Shown: positions 41,149-49,808, counted from the first letter of the stretch. The stretch: DNA of 64,000 nucleotides from CAYNSB01 sp964399625 (GCA_964399625.1 CAYNSB010000003.1:1-64000); one strand, 5' to 3'. Numbers and translations: made by a program. Notes: generated by a model not told the origin, from the sequence alone.

Positions 41149-41676
41149 CTACATCTTCTCCACCCAGTCATGGTCGCTGGGGACGTAGAGCCAACGGGGC
41201 ATGCGGGTGATCCGACCCCGGACTTCCACGCGCACGCCATCATCTTCATGATCCGAGGCGCTTCGGAAGGAGAGTTGAAACGACCCATCATCCGTCGGCG
41301 CGTAGTACCAATCCTCGTCCGGCCCATAGACCGGGCGAGGCAGCGCGGGCATGCACGTGGGCACAAGGTCGCTCAGCCACTCGGGATAGGCGTGGTTCGC
41401 TGCGCGGTAGCGATCGAGCGCATCGACAATGGCATTGCCTCGATGGATTGTTTCGGCGAGCGAGGCTGGTGTGTCGCGCGCTCCTGGCCACGCCGGGTAG
41501 AGCGAATACGCCCGCTCGTGCGCGCGCCGGATAGCCCGGTCCTTGAACCACGCAGCTCCCAGCACGCTTGAGACGAGCACTATCCCGGTGCCGCTCGCTA
41601 GCACAGTGAACCGCAACGAACGCCATCGCCCCCAATACCCCGAACCAGATTTGTTGGGATTGGAGATGGAACTCAT
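41149..41676 (-). CDS. Single-pass membrane protein, unknown (pseudopilin-like layout)
   Basis: A 175-residue protein: 23 hydrophilic residues, a hydrophobic helix (about 24-45, FTVLASGTGIVLVSSVLGAAW), then a periplasmic domain beginning with a long helix (LAETIHRGNAIVDALDRYRA) and followed by NHAYPEWLSDLVPTCMP and DEDWYYAPTDDGSF. The helix followed by an YP-x-x-L-x-x-L-V-P segment resembles type II secretion pseudopilin-type periplasmic domains, but no prepilin cleavage motif is visible. Start overlaps the stop of 41673-42194 (ATGA). GC is lower than the window average. Confidence 0.6.
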   Translation of the reverse strand: MSSISNPNKSGSGYWGRWRSLRFTVLASGTGIVLVSSVLGAAWFKDRAIRRAHERAYSLYPAWPGARDTPASLAETIHRGNAIVDALDRYRAANHAYPEWLSDLVPTCMPALPRPVYGPDEDWYYAPTDDGSFQLSFRSASDHEDDGVRVEVRGRITRMPRWLYVPSDHDWVEKM

Positions 41677-42194
41677 GCTTCAACTCGTTCGGGCGGAATG
41701 ATGATCGGCGAGCCGCACTCGGGGCAGACGGGAGAAGAGAGACCGCGGAGGTCGTAGCGACAGCTGGAACAGTGGCCCAGAATGATGCGATTTCTCCATG
41801 CCCACGATCCGGACCACAACACCCATGTGCCCGAGAGCGCCAGCGGTATCCAAAGCGGCAGCACGAATCTCCACGCAAATCCGCAGTTTGTGGACCCCCA
41901 CTCTTGCTCACACCGCATCGAGTTCCATTCGCGAAAGCTCCAGAGTCGCCAATGAGTTTGGGAGACGTAGTTGGGGGCGGCATCTCCGGCGTACGAGCAA
42001 ATCGTGGGACCGAGAGGGTGATCGCGACCGACGCAGAGCCGTCCGTTCGAGAGCTCGATGCGGGTATGCCAGTAGCCGCTGTCCGTCGGCCCTGAGAGTC
42101 GCACCCAGTAGAGCCTTGCCCACATCCATAAGGACAGCGAACCCACCAACATCAGAAGGGGCATGACCACTCGCACAACTGTTCGCCTACGCAT
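41673..42194 (-). CDS. Zinc-ribbon membrane protein, unknown
   Basis: A 173-residue protein with a first membrane helix near 10-27 (VVMPLLMLVGSLSLWMW) and a second at about 113-130 (PLWIPLALSGTWVLW). The C-terminus is the ribbon CSSCRYDLRGLSSPVCPECG (about 142-161), the same module as near the N-terminus of 27834-29507. The region between the helices, about 80 residues, is rich in Trp and Cys. It is translationally coupled (ATGA) to 41149-41676. The low-GC context (41150-42500) sets this cluster apart from its neighbours. Confidence 0.65.
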   Translation of the reverse strand: MRRRTVVRVVMPLLMLVGSLSLWMWARLYWVRLSGPTDSGYWHTRIELSNGRLCVGRDHPLGPTICSYAGDAAPNYVSQTHWRLWSFREWNSMRCEQEWGSTNCGFAWRFVLPLWIPLALSGTWVLWSGSWAWRNRIILGHCSSCRYDLRGLSSPVCPECGSPIIIPPERVEA

Positions 42195-42224
42195 ATCTCA
42201 CCTCCAGGCACAGCCCGCGTGCGT

Positions 42225-42536
42225 TCATCGCCCCATCGTTCCTCGCGTTCCGAGGCGACGAACCTTGGGTGCGATGACCACCGGCCAGATCATGCCAACG
42301 AGCGTCGTCCACGGGATTCCGCACCAGAACCAGAGCGCCTCCACCATGTACGCGCCCTTGCCCTCTGCTCCGCCGTCCTGGGGCACCGGATGGATGACGA
42401 ACGGCGACAAGTAAAGGAGTGAATGGAAGATCCCCCATCCGATTCCAAATCCGACGATCCCTCCCAGAACAATCGCTATCCCAGTTCGCCGTGCTGGCGT
42501 AGTGGATCGGATGCCGGGGGTCTCAATCGCCTCCAT
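42225..42536 (-). CDS. Small two-helix membrane protein, unknown
   Basis: A 103-residue protein with two hydrophobic segments (about 19-47, TGIAIVLGGIVGFGIGWGIF, and about 70-90, LWFWCGIPWTTLVGMIWPVV), a short basic tail and no recognised domain. It overlaps the 3' end of truA by 14 bp and precedes the zinc-ribbon gene by 30 bp, so the three small membrane proteins and truA may form one transcript. No obvious Shine-Dalgarno site; confidence that it is translated is moderate. Confidence 0.5.
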   Translation of the reverse strand: MEAIETPGIRSTTPARRTGIAIVLGGIVGFGIGWGIFHSLLYLSPFVIHPVPQDGGAEGKGAYMVEALWFWCGIPWTTLVGMIWPVVIAPKVRRLGTRGTMGR

Positions 42537-43425
42537 ACCTCACCCATTCCAGGCACAGCCCGCGCGCGGGCATCGTCGGTCCGGCAAGCCGCCGGTCCTT
42601 CTCGGTGAGTGCCCGCGTGATTTGGGCTGGGTCCATCTTGCCGCGCCCAACCTCATAGAGCGTTCCGGCGACGATCCGCACCATGTTCCAGAGAAATCCC
42701 GAGCCGGAGATGTGGAGGGCCACACGGGACTCGGGATTCGGGATTCGGCCTTTGGCATTAGCGGAGGCCTCCTCCTCCACCCGGCATTCGTGGATTGTCC
42801 GCACTGTCGTCAATCGCCCGTGCCCAGCCGCGGCAAAGGCGGCAAAGTCGTGCTCGCCCACGAGGCGCGCCGCCGCGTCGTTCATCCGCGCCACGTCGAG
42901 CGGCGACCAGATATGGTGCACGTAGTTGCGGTCCCACAGCGGACGATCGCGCGAGACGTGGAACGAGTACGAGTAGCCCTTGCTCACGCAGTCGCCGATC
43001 GGATCGAACGTTGGCGCGGCCGGCTCGCACGCCGCGAGCAGAACGTCATCGGGCAGGCGAGCGTTGATCGCGCGGAGCAGAGGTTCGACGCCGCGTTCGA
43101 CGGGCCAGCGATCGTCGGCACACGTGAACGCCCCGACCTGCCCGCGCGCGTGCACGCCCGAGTCCGTCCGGCTGGCGCCGATCAGCACGATCGGCTCGCG
43201 GACGACCTCGCGAACGGCCCGCTCCACCACTTCCTGCACCGTGCGGAGCAACTGGCGTGGCGGCTCGGACGCGATCTCGTCGGGCCGATCGTGCGCATCG
43301 CCCGTAGCGTCGTGCGGCGCGAGGAGTTTGTCCTCGGGCACGATCGCGTGCGCGGGCGGCTCCTGCTTCTGCCACCCACAGAAGTTCGTCCCGTCGTAGG
43401 CGATGGTGAGCTTGTAGCGCGGCAC
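42523..43425 (-). CDS. truA: tRNA pseudouridine(38-40) synthase TruA
   Basis: A 300-residue enzyme starting at GTG 43425 (protein PRYKLTIAYDGTNFCGWQKQ). The catalytic Asp is in GASRTDSGVHARGQVGAF (about 83-100), a variant of the usual GRTDAGVHA. Other blocks are LRTVQEVVERAVREV, SGSGFLWNMVRIVAGTL with the conserved RNM-like loop and GLCLEWVRYG at the end. An insertion of about 38 residues (from about 25 to 62) between the two N-terminal blocks is longer than in typical TruA and rich in Pro, Ala and Asp. TATCGT (minus, 43433-43438) lies seven bases before the GTG, suggesting leaderless expression. It modifies U38-U40 in the anticodon arm. Confidence 0.92.
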   Translation of the reverse strand: MPRYKLTIAYDGTNFCGWQKQEPPAHAIVPEDKLLAPHDATGDAHDRPDEIASEPPRQLLRTVQEVVERAVREVVREPIVLIGASRTDSGVHARGQVGAFTCADDRWPVERGVEPLLRAINARLPDDVLLAACEPAAPTFDPIGDCVSKGYSYSFHVSRDRPLWDRNYVHHIWSPLDVARMNDAAARLVGEHDFAAFAAAGHGRLTTVRTIHECRVEEEASANAKGRIPNPESRVALHISGSGFLWNMVRIVAGTLYEVGRGKMDPAQITRALTEKDRRLAGPTMPARGLCLEWVRYGGD

Positions 43426-43432
43426 GCCGGGA

Positions 43433-43438
43433 ACGATA
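43433..43438 (-). promoter_or_regulatory. TATCGT -10 element, leaderless-type, for truA
   Basis: On the minus strand TATCGT ends seven bases before GTG 43425, and no purine-rich ribosome-binding site is present. Confidence 0.4.
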
Positions 43439-43514
43439 CGTCCGCGGGCGGGGCGTGCCCCCCGGGGCAAGGCGAAGTCTGCGCGGTCAAGGCGGAGTGG
43501 TCGGGGCCGCGTGT

Positions 43515-43943
43515 TCAGGGCGCGTCGTGCATGCGGACAAACGCGGGCGACTCGCCGTCCGCCAGCGACTGCAGCAGCGCGGTGCTCCGCGAGGCCTGGT
43601 CGCTGTAGCGGATCCACTGCACGGTCAGGGCCGTCATCACGACGCAGCACGCGATCGCGGCGAGCTCGGCGACGCGCTTCTTGCGGCAGGCCGCGAGGAT
43701 GCCCGCGGCGAGGCCCGAGGTGCCCAGCTTCCACGCGATGAGCACCCACGGCGCCTGGTACTGGATGACCAGGCGTGCGAACGGATTCATCTCGACCATG
43801 CCCGCCCCGCGCAGGTGCACCATCGTCATGTACAGATCGCCCACGGACATGAGCGCGATCGCCGCCACGAGGGTCAGCACCCGGGCCGAGCGTCGGCGCT
43901 CGGCGTGCGCGATATCACCCTGGCTCGTTCCCCCCTCCGCCAT
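43515..43943 (-). CDS. DUF5658-like membrane protein
   Basis: A 142-residue protein with about four hydrophobic segments. The first carries the family-like block LMSVGDLYMTMVHLRGAGMV with EMNPFARL (about 39-67), then QAPWVLIAWKLGTSGLAA and AAIACCVVMTALTVQWIRY. This arrangement (a helix with D-x2-x-T, then E-x-NP) matches DUF5658. Start is ambiguous: ATG 43943 (MAEGGTS) has GGGGGA five bases upstream; ATG 43955 adds four residues. It is divergent from the large beta-propeller protein. Confidence 0.65.
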   Translation of the reverse strand: MAEGGTSQGDIAHAERRRSARVLTLVAAIALMSVGDLYMTMVHLRGAGMVEMNPFARLVIQYQAPWVLIAWKLGTSGLAAGILAACRKKRVAELAAIACCVVMTALTVQWIRYSDQASRSTALLQSLADGESPAFVRMHDAP

Positions 43944-44055
43944 GGAATCCCCCATCGGCGGGCTCGGAGCGCTGGGCGAGGGGCTGGGTCGGCAGGCGTG
44001 GAAGGAATTGGCAAGGGGAGGGGGTGGGGCGATGAAGCCGGGCCCGCGAGAGGGC

Positions 44056-44061
44056 GATAAT
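44056..44061 (+). promoter_or_regulatory. GATAAT -10 element for the beta-propeller protein
   Basis: GATAAT lies 43 bp before GTG 44105 and is followed by the ribosome-binding site GGGAGG. No good -35 element was found. Confidence 0.35.
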
Positions 44062-44104
44062 CCCCGGGTGAGGTCCGAGTCGGGCCCCGGTCCCGGGAGG
44101 CGTC

Positions 44105-47100
44105 GTGATTCGGAGGTCGAGGTCATCGCTGGTGGCGGCGGTGTGCGCGGCGGTGCTGTGGGCTCCGTGCGCGCCGGCGCAATTGCCCGCCGCGATGCCG
44201 GCGCAGCCGCCCGCGGGCCCGCCCCTCAACCCCGTCTATGCCGATGACGCGCCGGTCGCGCGCGAGACGCTCCAGCGTGCGGCGGAGTTCGTCGCCGCGG
44301 GCAACGCGGGACGCGCCGCGCACGAGCTTCAGCGCCTCCTGGACGAGCAGGGCGATCGCGTCGTGGTCATGCCCGCCAACGCGGACCTGTACGTGGGCGT
44401 GCGCTCCCAGGTGCACGCGCGATTGCTGGGCGATCCGGCGCTGCTGGAGCTGTACCGCGCGAGCGAGGAGCCGGCCGCGCGCGCGATGCTCGATCGCGGC
44501 GCGTTCCGCGACGTTGAGCGCACGCGCCTGCTCACGCCCTCGGGGTTCGAGGCGGCGCTGCGTGCCGCCCAGGAGGATGTCGAGAGCGCGCGATTCGAAT
44601 CGGCGCGACTGGTGCTCGAGCAGCTCGAGTCCCACCCCGAGCGCGCCACGGAGGCGGGGCGACGCGACGCGGCGTCCATGCTCGTGCTCGTGGCGCGGTA
44701 CCTCGATCGCCCCGACGTGTGGGCCCGCGCCGAGCGATGGCGCCTCGAGGCGGGCGATCCTCTGCGCGAACGCCCAGCGCCCTTCCCGCGCCCCCCGGCG
44801 GTGCGCGTGCCCGCGCTGGGCATGGAGCGCGCGGGCGGCACGCCCTCGCCCGAGGCGGTGCCCGCGCGCCCGCTCTGGAGCACGCGCCTGGAGCCCGAGC
44901 CCCTGCCCGATCGCGAGCCCGACGCGCCGCCCGAGCAGGTCGTGGAGAACCTCTGGGTCTTCCCGCGCGTGGTGGGCGACACCATCTACATCAACGACGG
45001 GACCTTCGTCACCGCCCGCGATCGGTACACGCTCCAGGCCCGCTGGTCCGTGCACCCCGTGGGCGAGGGCGGAGCGGAGGACACGTACGCGGCGCGACGC
45101 CAGGCCGCCGCCCACAGCGCGGGCCGCCAGGCCCAGGACGTGAACTCGGTGAGCGTGCACGGGCGCACGCTCGTGACGACCATGGGTCTTGCGATGGGCG
45201 GGTCCCGCGAGGGAGCGCCGCTGACGCTGGCGATCGACGCGGACACGGGGCGCGTGCTCTGGTCGGTGGACGTGGCGCGGCTGGACCCCTCGCTCGACGG
45301 CGCCTCGGTGCGCGGCGCCGCGCTCATCGATCCGATCGAGGGCGGCTCGGTGGTGCTGCTGGCGCGCAAGCCCGCCCAGGGCCGCCGGACCGTCGCGCTC
45401 TACATGCTGTCGCTGGGGCTGGAGTCGGGCGAGCTGCGCTGGGTGCGGCCCATCGCCAGCGCCGGGTCCATCCCCTGGAGCCAGGCCGATCGACGCATCG
45501 GTTGGTCCGGCGTGCTCCACGAGGGCGTCGTGTACGCCGTGGACCCGCTGGGCGTGATCGCCGCGGTCGAGGCCGCGAGCGGGCGGGTGCGCTGGGTGCG
45601 CGCGGCGCCGGTGCCGGCGATGATGGCCCAGGGTTCGAGCGACTCGAGCATGCCCTGGCAGTGGGGCGAGCCGATCGTGCACGCGGGCGCGCTCGTCACC
45701 CTCTCTCCCGATCGCTCGCAGGTCCTGCGGATCGATCTGGGCACGGGCGCGATCGGGGCCCGGCGCGACGCGGCAGAGCTGGGCGAGCCCCTGTACCTGC
45801 TCCGCGCGGACGATCGCCTCGTGTGCGTGGGCGCGGACTCGGTCACGACGATCCCCCTGGACGCGGTCGCCGAGGGCGTCGTGCGTCCTGTCGTCCACGC
45901 CAGCCGGGGCGAGGTGCGCGGGCGCGTCATGGTCAGCGGCGGCGACCTGCTGGTGCCCAAGAACGAGGGGCTGGCGATCGTGCCGCTCGATGGCGGGACG
46001 ACCCGCCTGCTGCGCCTGGAGCACTCGGGCAACATCCTCCCGCTGGCGGACCAGGTCCTCGCGCTCGATGCGATCAGCGTGCACAGCTATCTGAACTGGG
46101 AGGTCGCCGACCGCTTGCTCACGCGGCGCATGAGCGACGAACCGGACAATCCCGAGCCCGCCGTCACCGCGGTGCAGCTCGCGTTCCACGCGGGGCACGC
46201 CGAGCGGATCGCGCCCTCGGCCGACGCGGCGCTGCGCGCCATCGAGAAGGACCCCTCGCGCCCCGCGCACGAGCAGGAGCGCCAGCGCCTGTTCCGCGTG
46301 CTCGCGGAGATGATCGAGGGCTCGCAGGCGCGATGGGGAGCGGACGCCACGCGCAAGGGGCCCGAGGGCGCGCCGATGCTCGATCTTCCCTGGATGGGCG
46401 AGGCGATCGTGCGCCTGGGTCGCGCGGCGCGGACGCCCGGCGAGCGCGTGACCCACCTGCTCGCCCTGGGGCGCTATCAGGACGGCGCGGGCAAGGGAGC
46501 GCTCGCCGCCGAGGCGTACCAACGCGTGCTCGCCGAGCCCGCGCTCGCCGACGCGACGGTTCGCGCGGGCATGGTCACGGTGCGGGCGGACCTGGAGGCG
46601 ACGCGCCGGATCCGTCAGTTGGTGCAGGAGCAGGGGCCCGAGCCCTACGCCGGGTTCTCGCGCGAGGCCGAGGAGCGTCTGGGCGCCCTGGCTCCGGGCA
46701 CGGGCGAGGAGCTCGAAACCCTGGCGCGAGCCTTCCCCGCGGCGCCCGCGGCCTGCGGCGCGTGGGTGCGCCTTGCCGAGCTGCACGAGGCGGGCGGACG
46801 CCCGCACGCGGCGCTCTCGGCTCTGCGCGAGGCGATGGACGTCGCGGAGGTGGTGCGCGATCCGGGCCCGCGGGGCGTGCCCCTGGGCGAGATCGTCGGG
46901 CGCCTCGTCGAGGCGCTGCGCGCCCAGGACCGGGCGTTCACCGCGGCCCAGCTCCTGGCGCGAGTCCGCGAGCAATCGCCCGGCATCGCGCTCACGTCCC
47001 ACGGGCGGCCCATCGACGACGGGGCGATGCTCGCGTCGCTGCGGGCGCGCCTGCTCACGCTCCAGCGTCTGCCGCGCATCGGGTCGCAGTTGCGGGGCGA

Positions 47101-48445
47101 GCCCCAGCCGGTGCAGGACTGGGCGATCATGCCCGCCCAGAGCCGGGCCAACGTCGGGCGCGCCTGCGAGCAGGTGATGATGATCTCCCCGCGCAACGAG
47201 CGCGTCGCGCTCTGGGGCGGCAGCAGCGGGGGCGGCGGGCTGATGGAGCCGCTGTGGTCGCGCCCTACGCACACGGGCACGCCGGTCCTGCTGCGATACG
47301 ACGCGCAGAACGTGGACCTGATCTGGGATCGCCTTCCCGAGCATGCGCCGGCGGAACTCCGCGAGAAGCGCGACGCCTCGGGCGATGGGCCCGTGCTCGA
47401 GCGCATCGGCGCCCTCGACGGCAAGACGCGCTGGTTCACCCCGCCGCTCTCCACGCTCATGCGGGGCGCCGAGGGCGACGGCGGGGTCCGGCGCGAGGGG
47501 CTCGTCGTCGTCTTCGCCGAGCAGAGCGTGGTGCTGCTGGATCGCTCCGGGCGTGCGGCGTGCCTGGACGCCGACAGCGGGCGCGTGCTCTGGGCACGCA
47601 AGCTCCCGCTGCGCGTGGTGATCGACGCGGTCGCGGGCGGCGGGGTCGTGGCGGTGGGGGGCTCGTTCTCCGAGCCCGGGCGCGATCGCAACCTCACCTC
47701 GGGACTGCTCGTGCTCGACGCGCGCACGGGCGAGGTGCAGCAGAAGATCGAGCAGGCCCGCACGCTGGTGCGCTGGGTGCGACTTGCCGGCGTCGAGGGC
47801 AACGCCGCGGGCGAGAGCGGGCCCGGTCGCGCCGCCGCGCTCGCCGTCATTGTCGGCTACAACAACGCAATCGCGTCCATCGATCCCGCGAGTGGGCGAA
47901 CGAACTGGACCATCACGCCCCAGGGCGGCGCGGCGCTCGCCATGTCCATGGAGGCGTGGATCTTCGGCGAGCGCCTCTTCCTGCTCGACTCGGCGCGATC
48001 GCTGTGGCTCGTGCCCGTCGCCACAGGGCAGGCACCCGCTCGCCCGCTGGACCTTGGCGAGCGCCTCTCGGGCTCGGCCCAGATCGAGGCGACCGCCCTG
48101 CCCAACGGGCGCGTCGCCTTCAGCAGCGAGCGTGGCGTGTGCGTGCTGGACGCCTCGGGCAAGCTCATCGGCGCCGACGCGCTCTCCTCGCCGCAGGAGC
48201 CCGCGACCATGATTCCCCCGATGCCCGCCGCCGGCGCGTTCGTCGCGGTCGAGAGCACCGGGCACGAGGGGGAAGTGGGGTACCGCCTGAGCGTGCTCGA
48301 GGGGCGGAGCGGGGCGCTGCGATCCACGCGTCTGCTGGGCGGGCTCGAGCTGCCGCCCCGGCGCGCCGCGGTCATCGACGGCCGCATCGTCGTCACCGCC
48401 GGGCCCAACACCGTCGTGTATCCGGCGCCCGAGGGCGAGCGCTAG
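44105..48445 (+). CDS. Giant secreted PQQ-like beta-propeller protein
   Basis: A 1446-residue protein starting at GTG 44105, with GGGAGG about six bases upstream and signal peptide SLVAAVCAAVLWAPCAPAQL. The first 200 residues are helical, perhaps TPR-like. A first propeller (about 270-680) shows PQQ-like blades, such as AIDADTGRVLWSVDVARLD, and GVIAAVEAASGRVRWVRAAP. A central helical region (about 690-980, AAEAYQRVLAEPALADATV) looks TPR-like. A second propeller (about 1000-1440) has ACLDADSGRVLWARKLPLR, ASIDPASGRTNWTITPQGG and similar blades. The blade motif is shared with BamB and PQQ dehydrogenases, but no catalytic residues point to an enzyme. A scaffold or outer-membrane-associated role is plausible. 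It converges on the AhpD-like gene, sharing the four bases CTAG. Confidence 0.8.
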   Translation: MIRRSRSSLVAAVCAAVLWAPCAPAQLPAAMPAQPPAGPPLNPVYADDAPVARETLQRAAEFVAAGNAGRAAHELQRLLDEQGDRVVVMPANADLYVGVRSQVHARLLGDPALLELYRASEEPAARAMLDRGAFRDVERTRLLTPSGFEAALRAAQEDVESARFESARLVLEQLESHPERATEAGRRDAASMLVLVARYLDRPDVWARAERWRLEAGDPLRERPAPFPRPPAVRVPALGMERAGGTPSPEAVPARPLWSTRLEPEPLPDREPDAPPEQVVENLWVFPRVVGDTIYINDGTFVTARDRYTLQARWSVHPVGEGGAEDTYAARRQAAAHSAGRQAQDVNSVSVHGRTLVTTMGLAMGGSREGAPLTLAIDADTGRVLWSVDVARLDPSLDGASVRGAALIDPIEGGSVVLLARKPAQGRRTVALYMLSLGLESGELRWVRPIASAGSIPWSQADRRIGWSGVLHEGVVYAVDPLGVIAAVEAASGRVRWVRAAPVPAMMAQGSSDSSMPWQWGEPIVHAGALVTLSPDRSQVLRIDLGTGAIGARRDAAELGEPLYLLRADDRLVCVGADSVTTIPLDAVAEGVVRPVVHASRGEVRGRVMVSGGDLLVPKNEGLAIVPLDGGTTRLLRLEHSGNILPLADQVLALDAISVHSYLNWEVADRLLTRRMSDEPDNPEPAVTAVQLAFHAGHAERIAPSADAALRAIEKDPSRPAHEQERQRLFRVLAEMIEGSQARWGADATRKGPEGAPMLDLPWMGEAIVRLGRAARTPGERVTHLLALGRYQDGAGKGALAAEAYQRVLAEPALADATVRAGMVTVRADLEATRRIRQLVQEQGPEPYAGFSREAEERLGALAPGTGEELETLARAFPAAPAACGAWVRLAELHEAGGRPHAALSALREAMDVAEVVRDPGPRGVPLGEIVGRLVEALRAQDRAFTAAQLLARVREQSPGIALTSHGRPIDDGAMLASLRARLLTLQRLPRIGSQLRGEPQPVQDWAIMPAQSRANVGRACEQVMMISPRNERVALWGGSSGGGGLMEPLWSRPTHTGTPVLLRYDAQNVDLIWDRLPEHAPAELREKRDASGDGPVLERIGALDGKTRWFTPPLSTLMRGAEGDGGVRREGLVVVFAEQSVVLLDRSGRAACLDADSGRVLWARKLPLRVVIDAVAGGGVVAVGGSFSEPGRDRNLTSGLLVLDARTGEVQQKIEQARTLVRWVRLAGVEGNAAGESGPGRAAALAVIVGYNNAIASIDPASGRTNWTITPQGGAALAMSMEAWIFGERLFLLDSARSLWLVPVATGQAPARPLDLGERLSGSAQIEATALPNGRVAFSSERGVCVLDASGKLIGADALSSPQEPATMIPPMPAAGAFVAVESTGHEGEVGYRLSVLEGRSGALRSTRLLGGLELPPRRAAVIDGRIVVTAGPNTVVYPAPEGER

Positions 48446-48855
48446 GGCCTCTCGGCGCCCGCGACGCGCCGTGCCTGATCGAGGAAATCCACGCCCCGCC
48501 GCAGGTGCGGGATGACGATCGACCCGCCGACGATCAGCGCCACGTCGAACGTCTCCCAGAGCTCCTGATCGCTCACGCCGACCTTCACGCACTGGTCGAT
48601 GTGGTACGCGATGCAGTCGTCGCAGCGCAGGACCATGGAGGCGACGAGCCCCAGCAGCTCCTTGGTCTTCACGGGCAGCGCGCCCTCCTGGTAGGTCTGC
48701 GTGTCCAGGGCGAAGAAGCGCTTGGTGACGAGCGTGCCCCCCGGGCGCCCGCTCCGCGACGCGTCGTCGCCCAGGATGCGCTGGTTCATCGCGGTGCGGA
48801 AGGCCTGGAACTGCTCGTAGCGGGACGTGCCCGCGTGGTCGTGCGGCGTGCTCAT
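48442..48855 (-). CDS. Carboxymuconolactone decarboxylase/AhpD-like protein
   Basis: A 137-residue protein starting ATG 48855. The alkylhydroperoxidase-like active-site motif is present: VLRCDDCIAYHIDQCVKVG (about 76-94), with the redox CxxC and the downstream His of the AhpD/CMD family (E-x11-C-x2-C-x3-H pattern; TKELLGLVASM supplies the Glu). SDQELWETFDVALIVGG is the following conserved helix. Probably a thiol-dependent peroxidase or related reductase; the partner is unknown. Its stop codon overlaps that of the convergent beta-propeller gene. Confidence 0.88.
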   Translation of the reverse strand: MSTPHDHAGTSRYEQFQAFRTAMNQRILGDDASRSGRPGGTLVTKRFFALDTQTYQEGALPVKTKELLGLVASMVLRCDDCIAYHIDQCVKVGVSDQELWETFDVALIVGGSIVIPHLRRGVDFLDQARRVAGAERP

Positions 48856-48860
48856 GCCCG

Positions 48861-48866
48861 AGGGTA
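48861..48866 (-). promoter_or_regulatory. TACCCT -10 element, leaderless-type, for 48442-48855
   Basis: On the minus strand TACCCT ends five bases before ATG 48855, within the 20-bp gap after the CPBP gene; no Shine-Dalgarno site is present. Confidence 0.45.
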
Positions 48867-48875
48867 GCGGAGGCC

Positions 48876-49808
48876 TCAGGCGAGCGCCAGCGCCAGCAGC
48901 ACGTTCGCGGCGTTGTACGCCACATGCAGCAGGATCGCCACCGTCGCCCGCCCCGTCCGCTCGTACGCGATGCCACACCCCAGCCCCACGATGAGGATCG
49001 GCAGCAGCGCGTACGCCTCTCCCGCCTTGACGCCGCCGCCCAGGTGGATCGCCGCGAACAGCAGCGAGGTCAGGATGATCGCTCCCCAGCGCGAGCCCAC
49101 CCCGCGCACGAGCGCGCTCTGGATCAGCACGCGGAAGAGCAGCTCCTCCGCGATCGGCGCGACGAGCACCGCGAGCGCCACCGCGCCCCACGTCCAGGGG
49201 TCGGTGCGGTGCTCGATCAGTTGGCGCAGCGTGTCGTGGGCGATGGTGTCGGGCTCGCGTTCCAGCGCATGGCGCGCGATGAAGAGCGCCAGCGTGCCGC
49301 TCGAGATCGCCACGGGCAGCAGGGCGAGCGCGCCCAGCAGCGCCGATAGCGCGATGGAGCGCGACGCGCGCGCCGGGCGTTCGGGCAGGCGCAGCCACCC
49401 CGCGCCGGGCTCGATCGCGCGAAGGCCCCAGAGCATGAGCGTGATCGCGACGGCGTACGCGGCGCCCAGCGACAGCACGCGACCGCCATCCTCCCCGACT
49501 GCGCCCGATCCGGCCCGCAGGACGAGCACGCTCGCCGCGGCCTGGGCGAAGATCGCCACGAGCGCCAGGATCAGGTAGAAGTACCCCGGCGCCGCCGGCT
49601 CCGGGCGGGCCCGACGCGCGAAGGACCCCGGGCGGATGATGTCCCTCCGCCAGAGCACGAGCAGCACCGCGATCGCGAGCACGCCCATGCCGATCTCGAC
49701 CGGGGAGGCTCCGGCCCCTGCGCCGCCCGACGCGGCCCAGGCGGGCCCGGCGGCGATCGCGGCGATCGCGAGGAACGCGGCGACGGAGCGCCCAAGAATG
49801 GGGGCCAT
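48876..49808 (-). CDS. CPBP family intramembrane metalloprotease, second copy
   Basis: A 310-residue polytopic protein, about seven hydrophobic segments. The CPBP motifs are APIAEELLFRVLIQSALVR (EExxxR, about 209-227), a His in LLFAAIHLGG (about 242) and LLHVAYNAAN (HxxxN, about 289-293). The N-terminus (RSVAAFLAIAAIAAGPAWAA) could be a signal sequence or first helix. The start ATG 49808 shares the bases CATG with the divergent trpC start at 49807, so the two start codons overlap; neither has a strong ribosome-binding site. It differs from the other CPBP protein (513-2039) in length and lacks the long soluble insert. Confidence 0.82.
   Translation of the reverse strand: MAPILGRSVAAFLAIAAIAAGPAWAASGGAGAGASPVEIGMGVLAIAVLLVLWRRDIIRPGSFARRARPEPAAPGYFYLILALVAIFAQAAASVLVLRAGSGAVGEDGGRVLSLGAAYAVAITLMLWGLRAIEPGAGWLRLPERPARASRSIALSALLGALALLPVAISSGTLALFIARHALEREPDTIAHDTLRQLIEHRTDPWTWGAVALAVLVAPIAEELLFRVLIQSALVRGVGSRWGAIILTSLLFAAIHLGGGVKAGEAYALLPILIVGLGCGIAYERTGRATVAILLHVAYNAANVLLALALA

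Noticed and set aside
44123..48976. A very long open frame on the minus strand opposite the beta-propeller gene (about 1600 codons)
   Set aside because: Arg/His/Ala-rich composition, no domains, and full overlap with a gene that has clear propeller motifs. Long antisense frames are common at this GC content.
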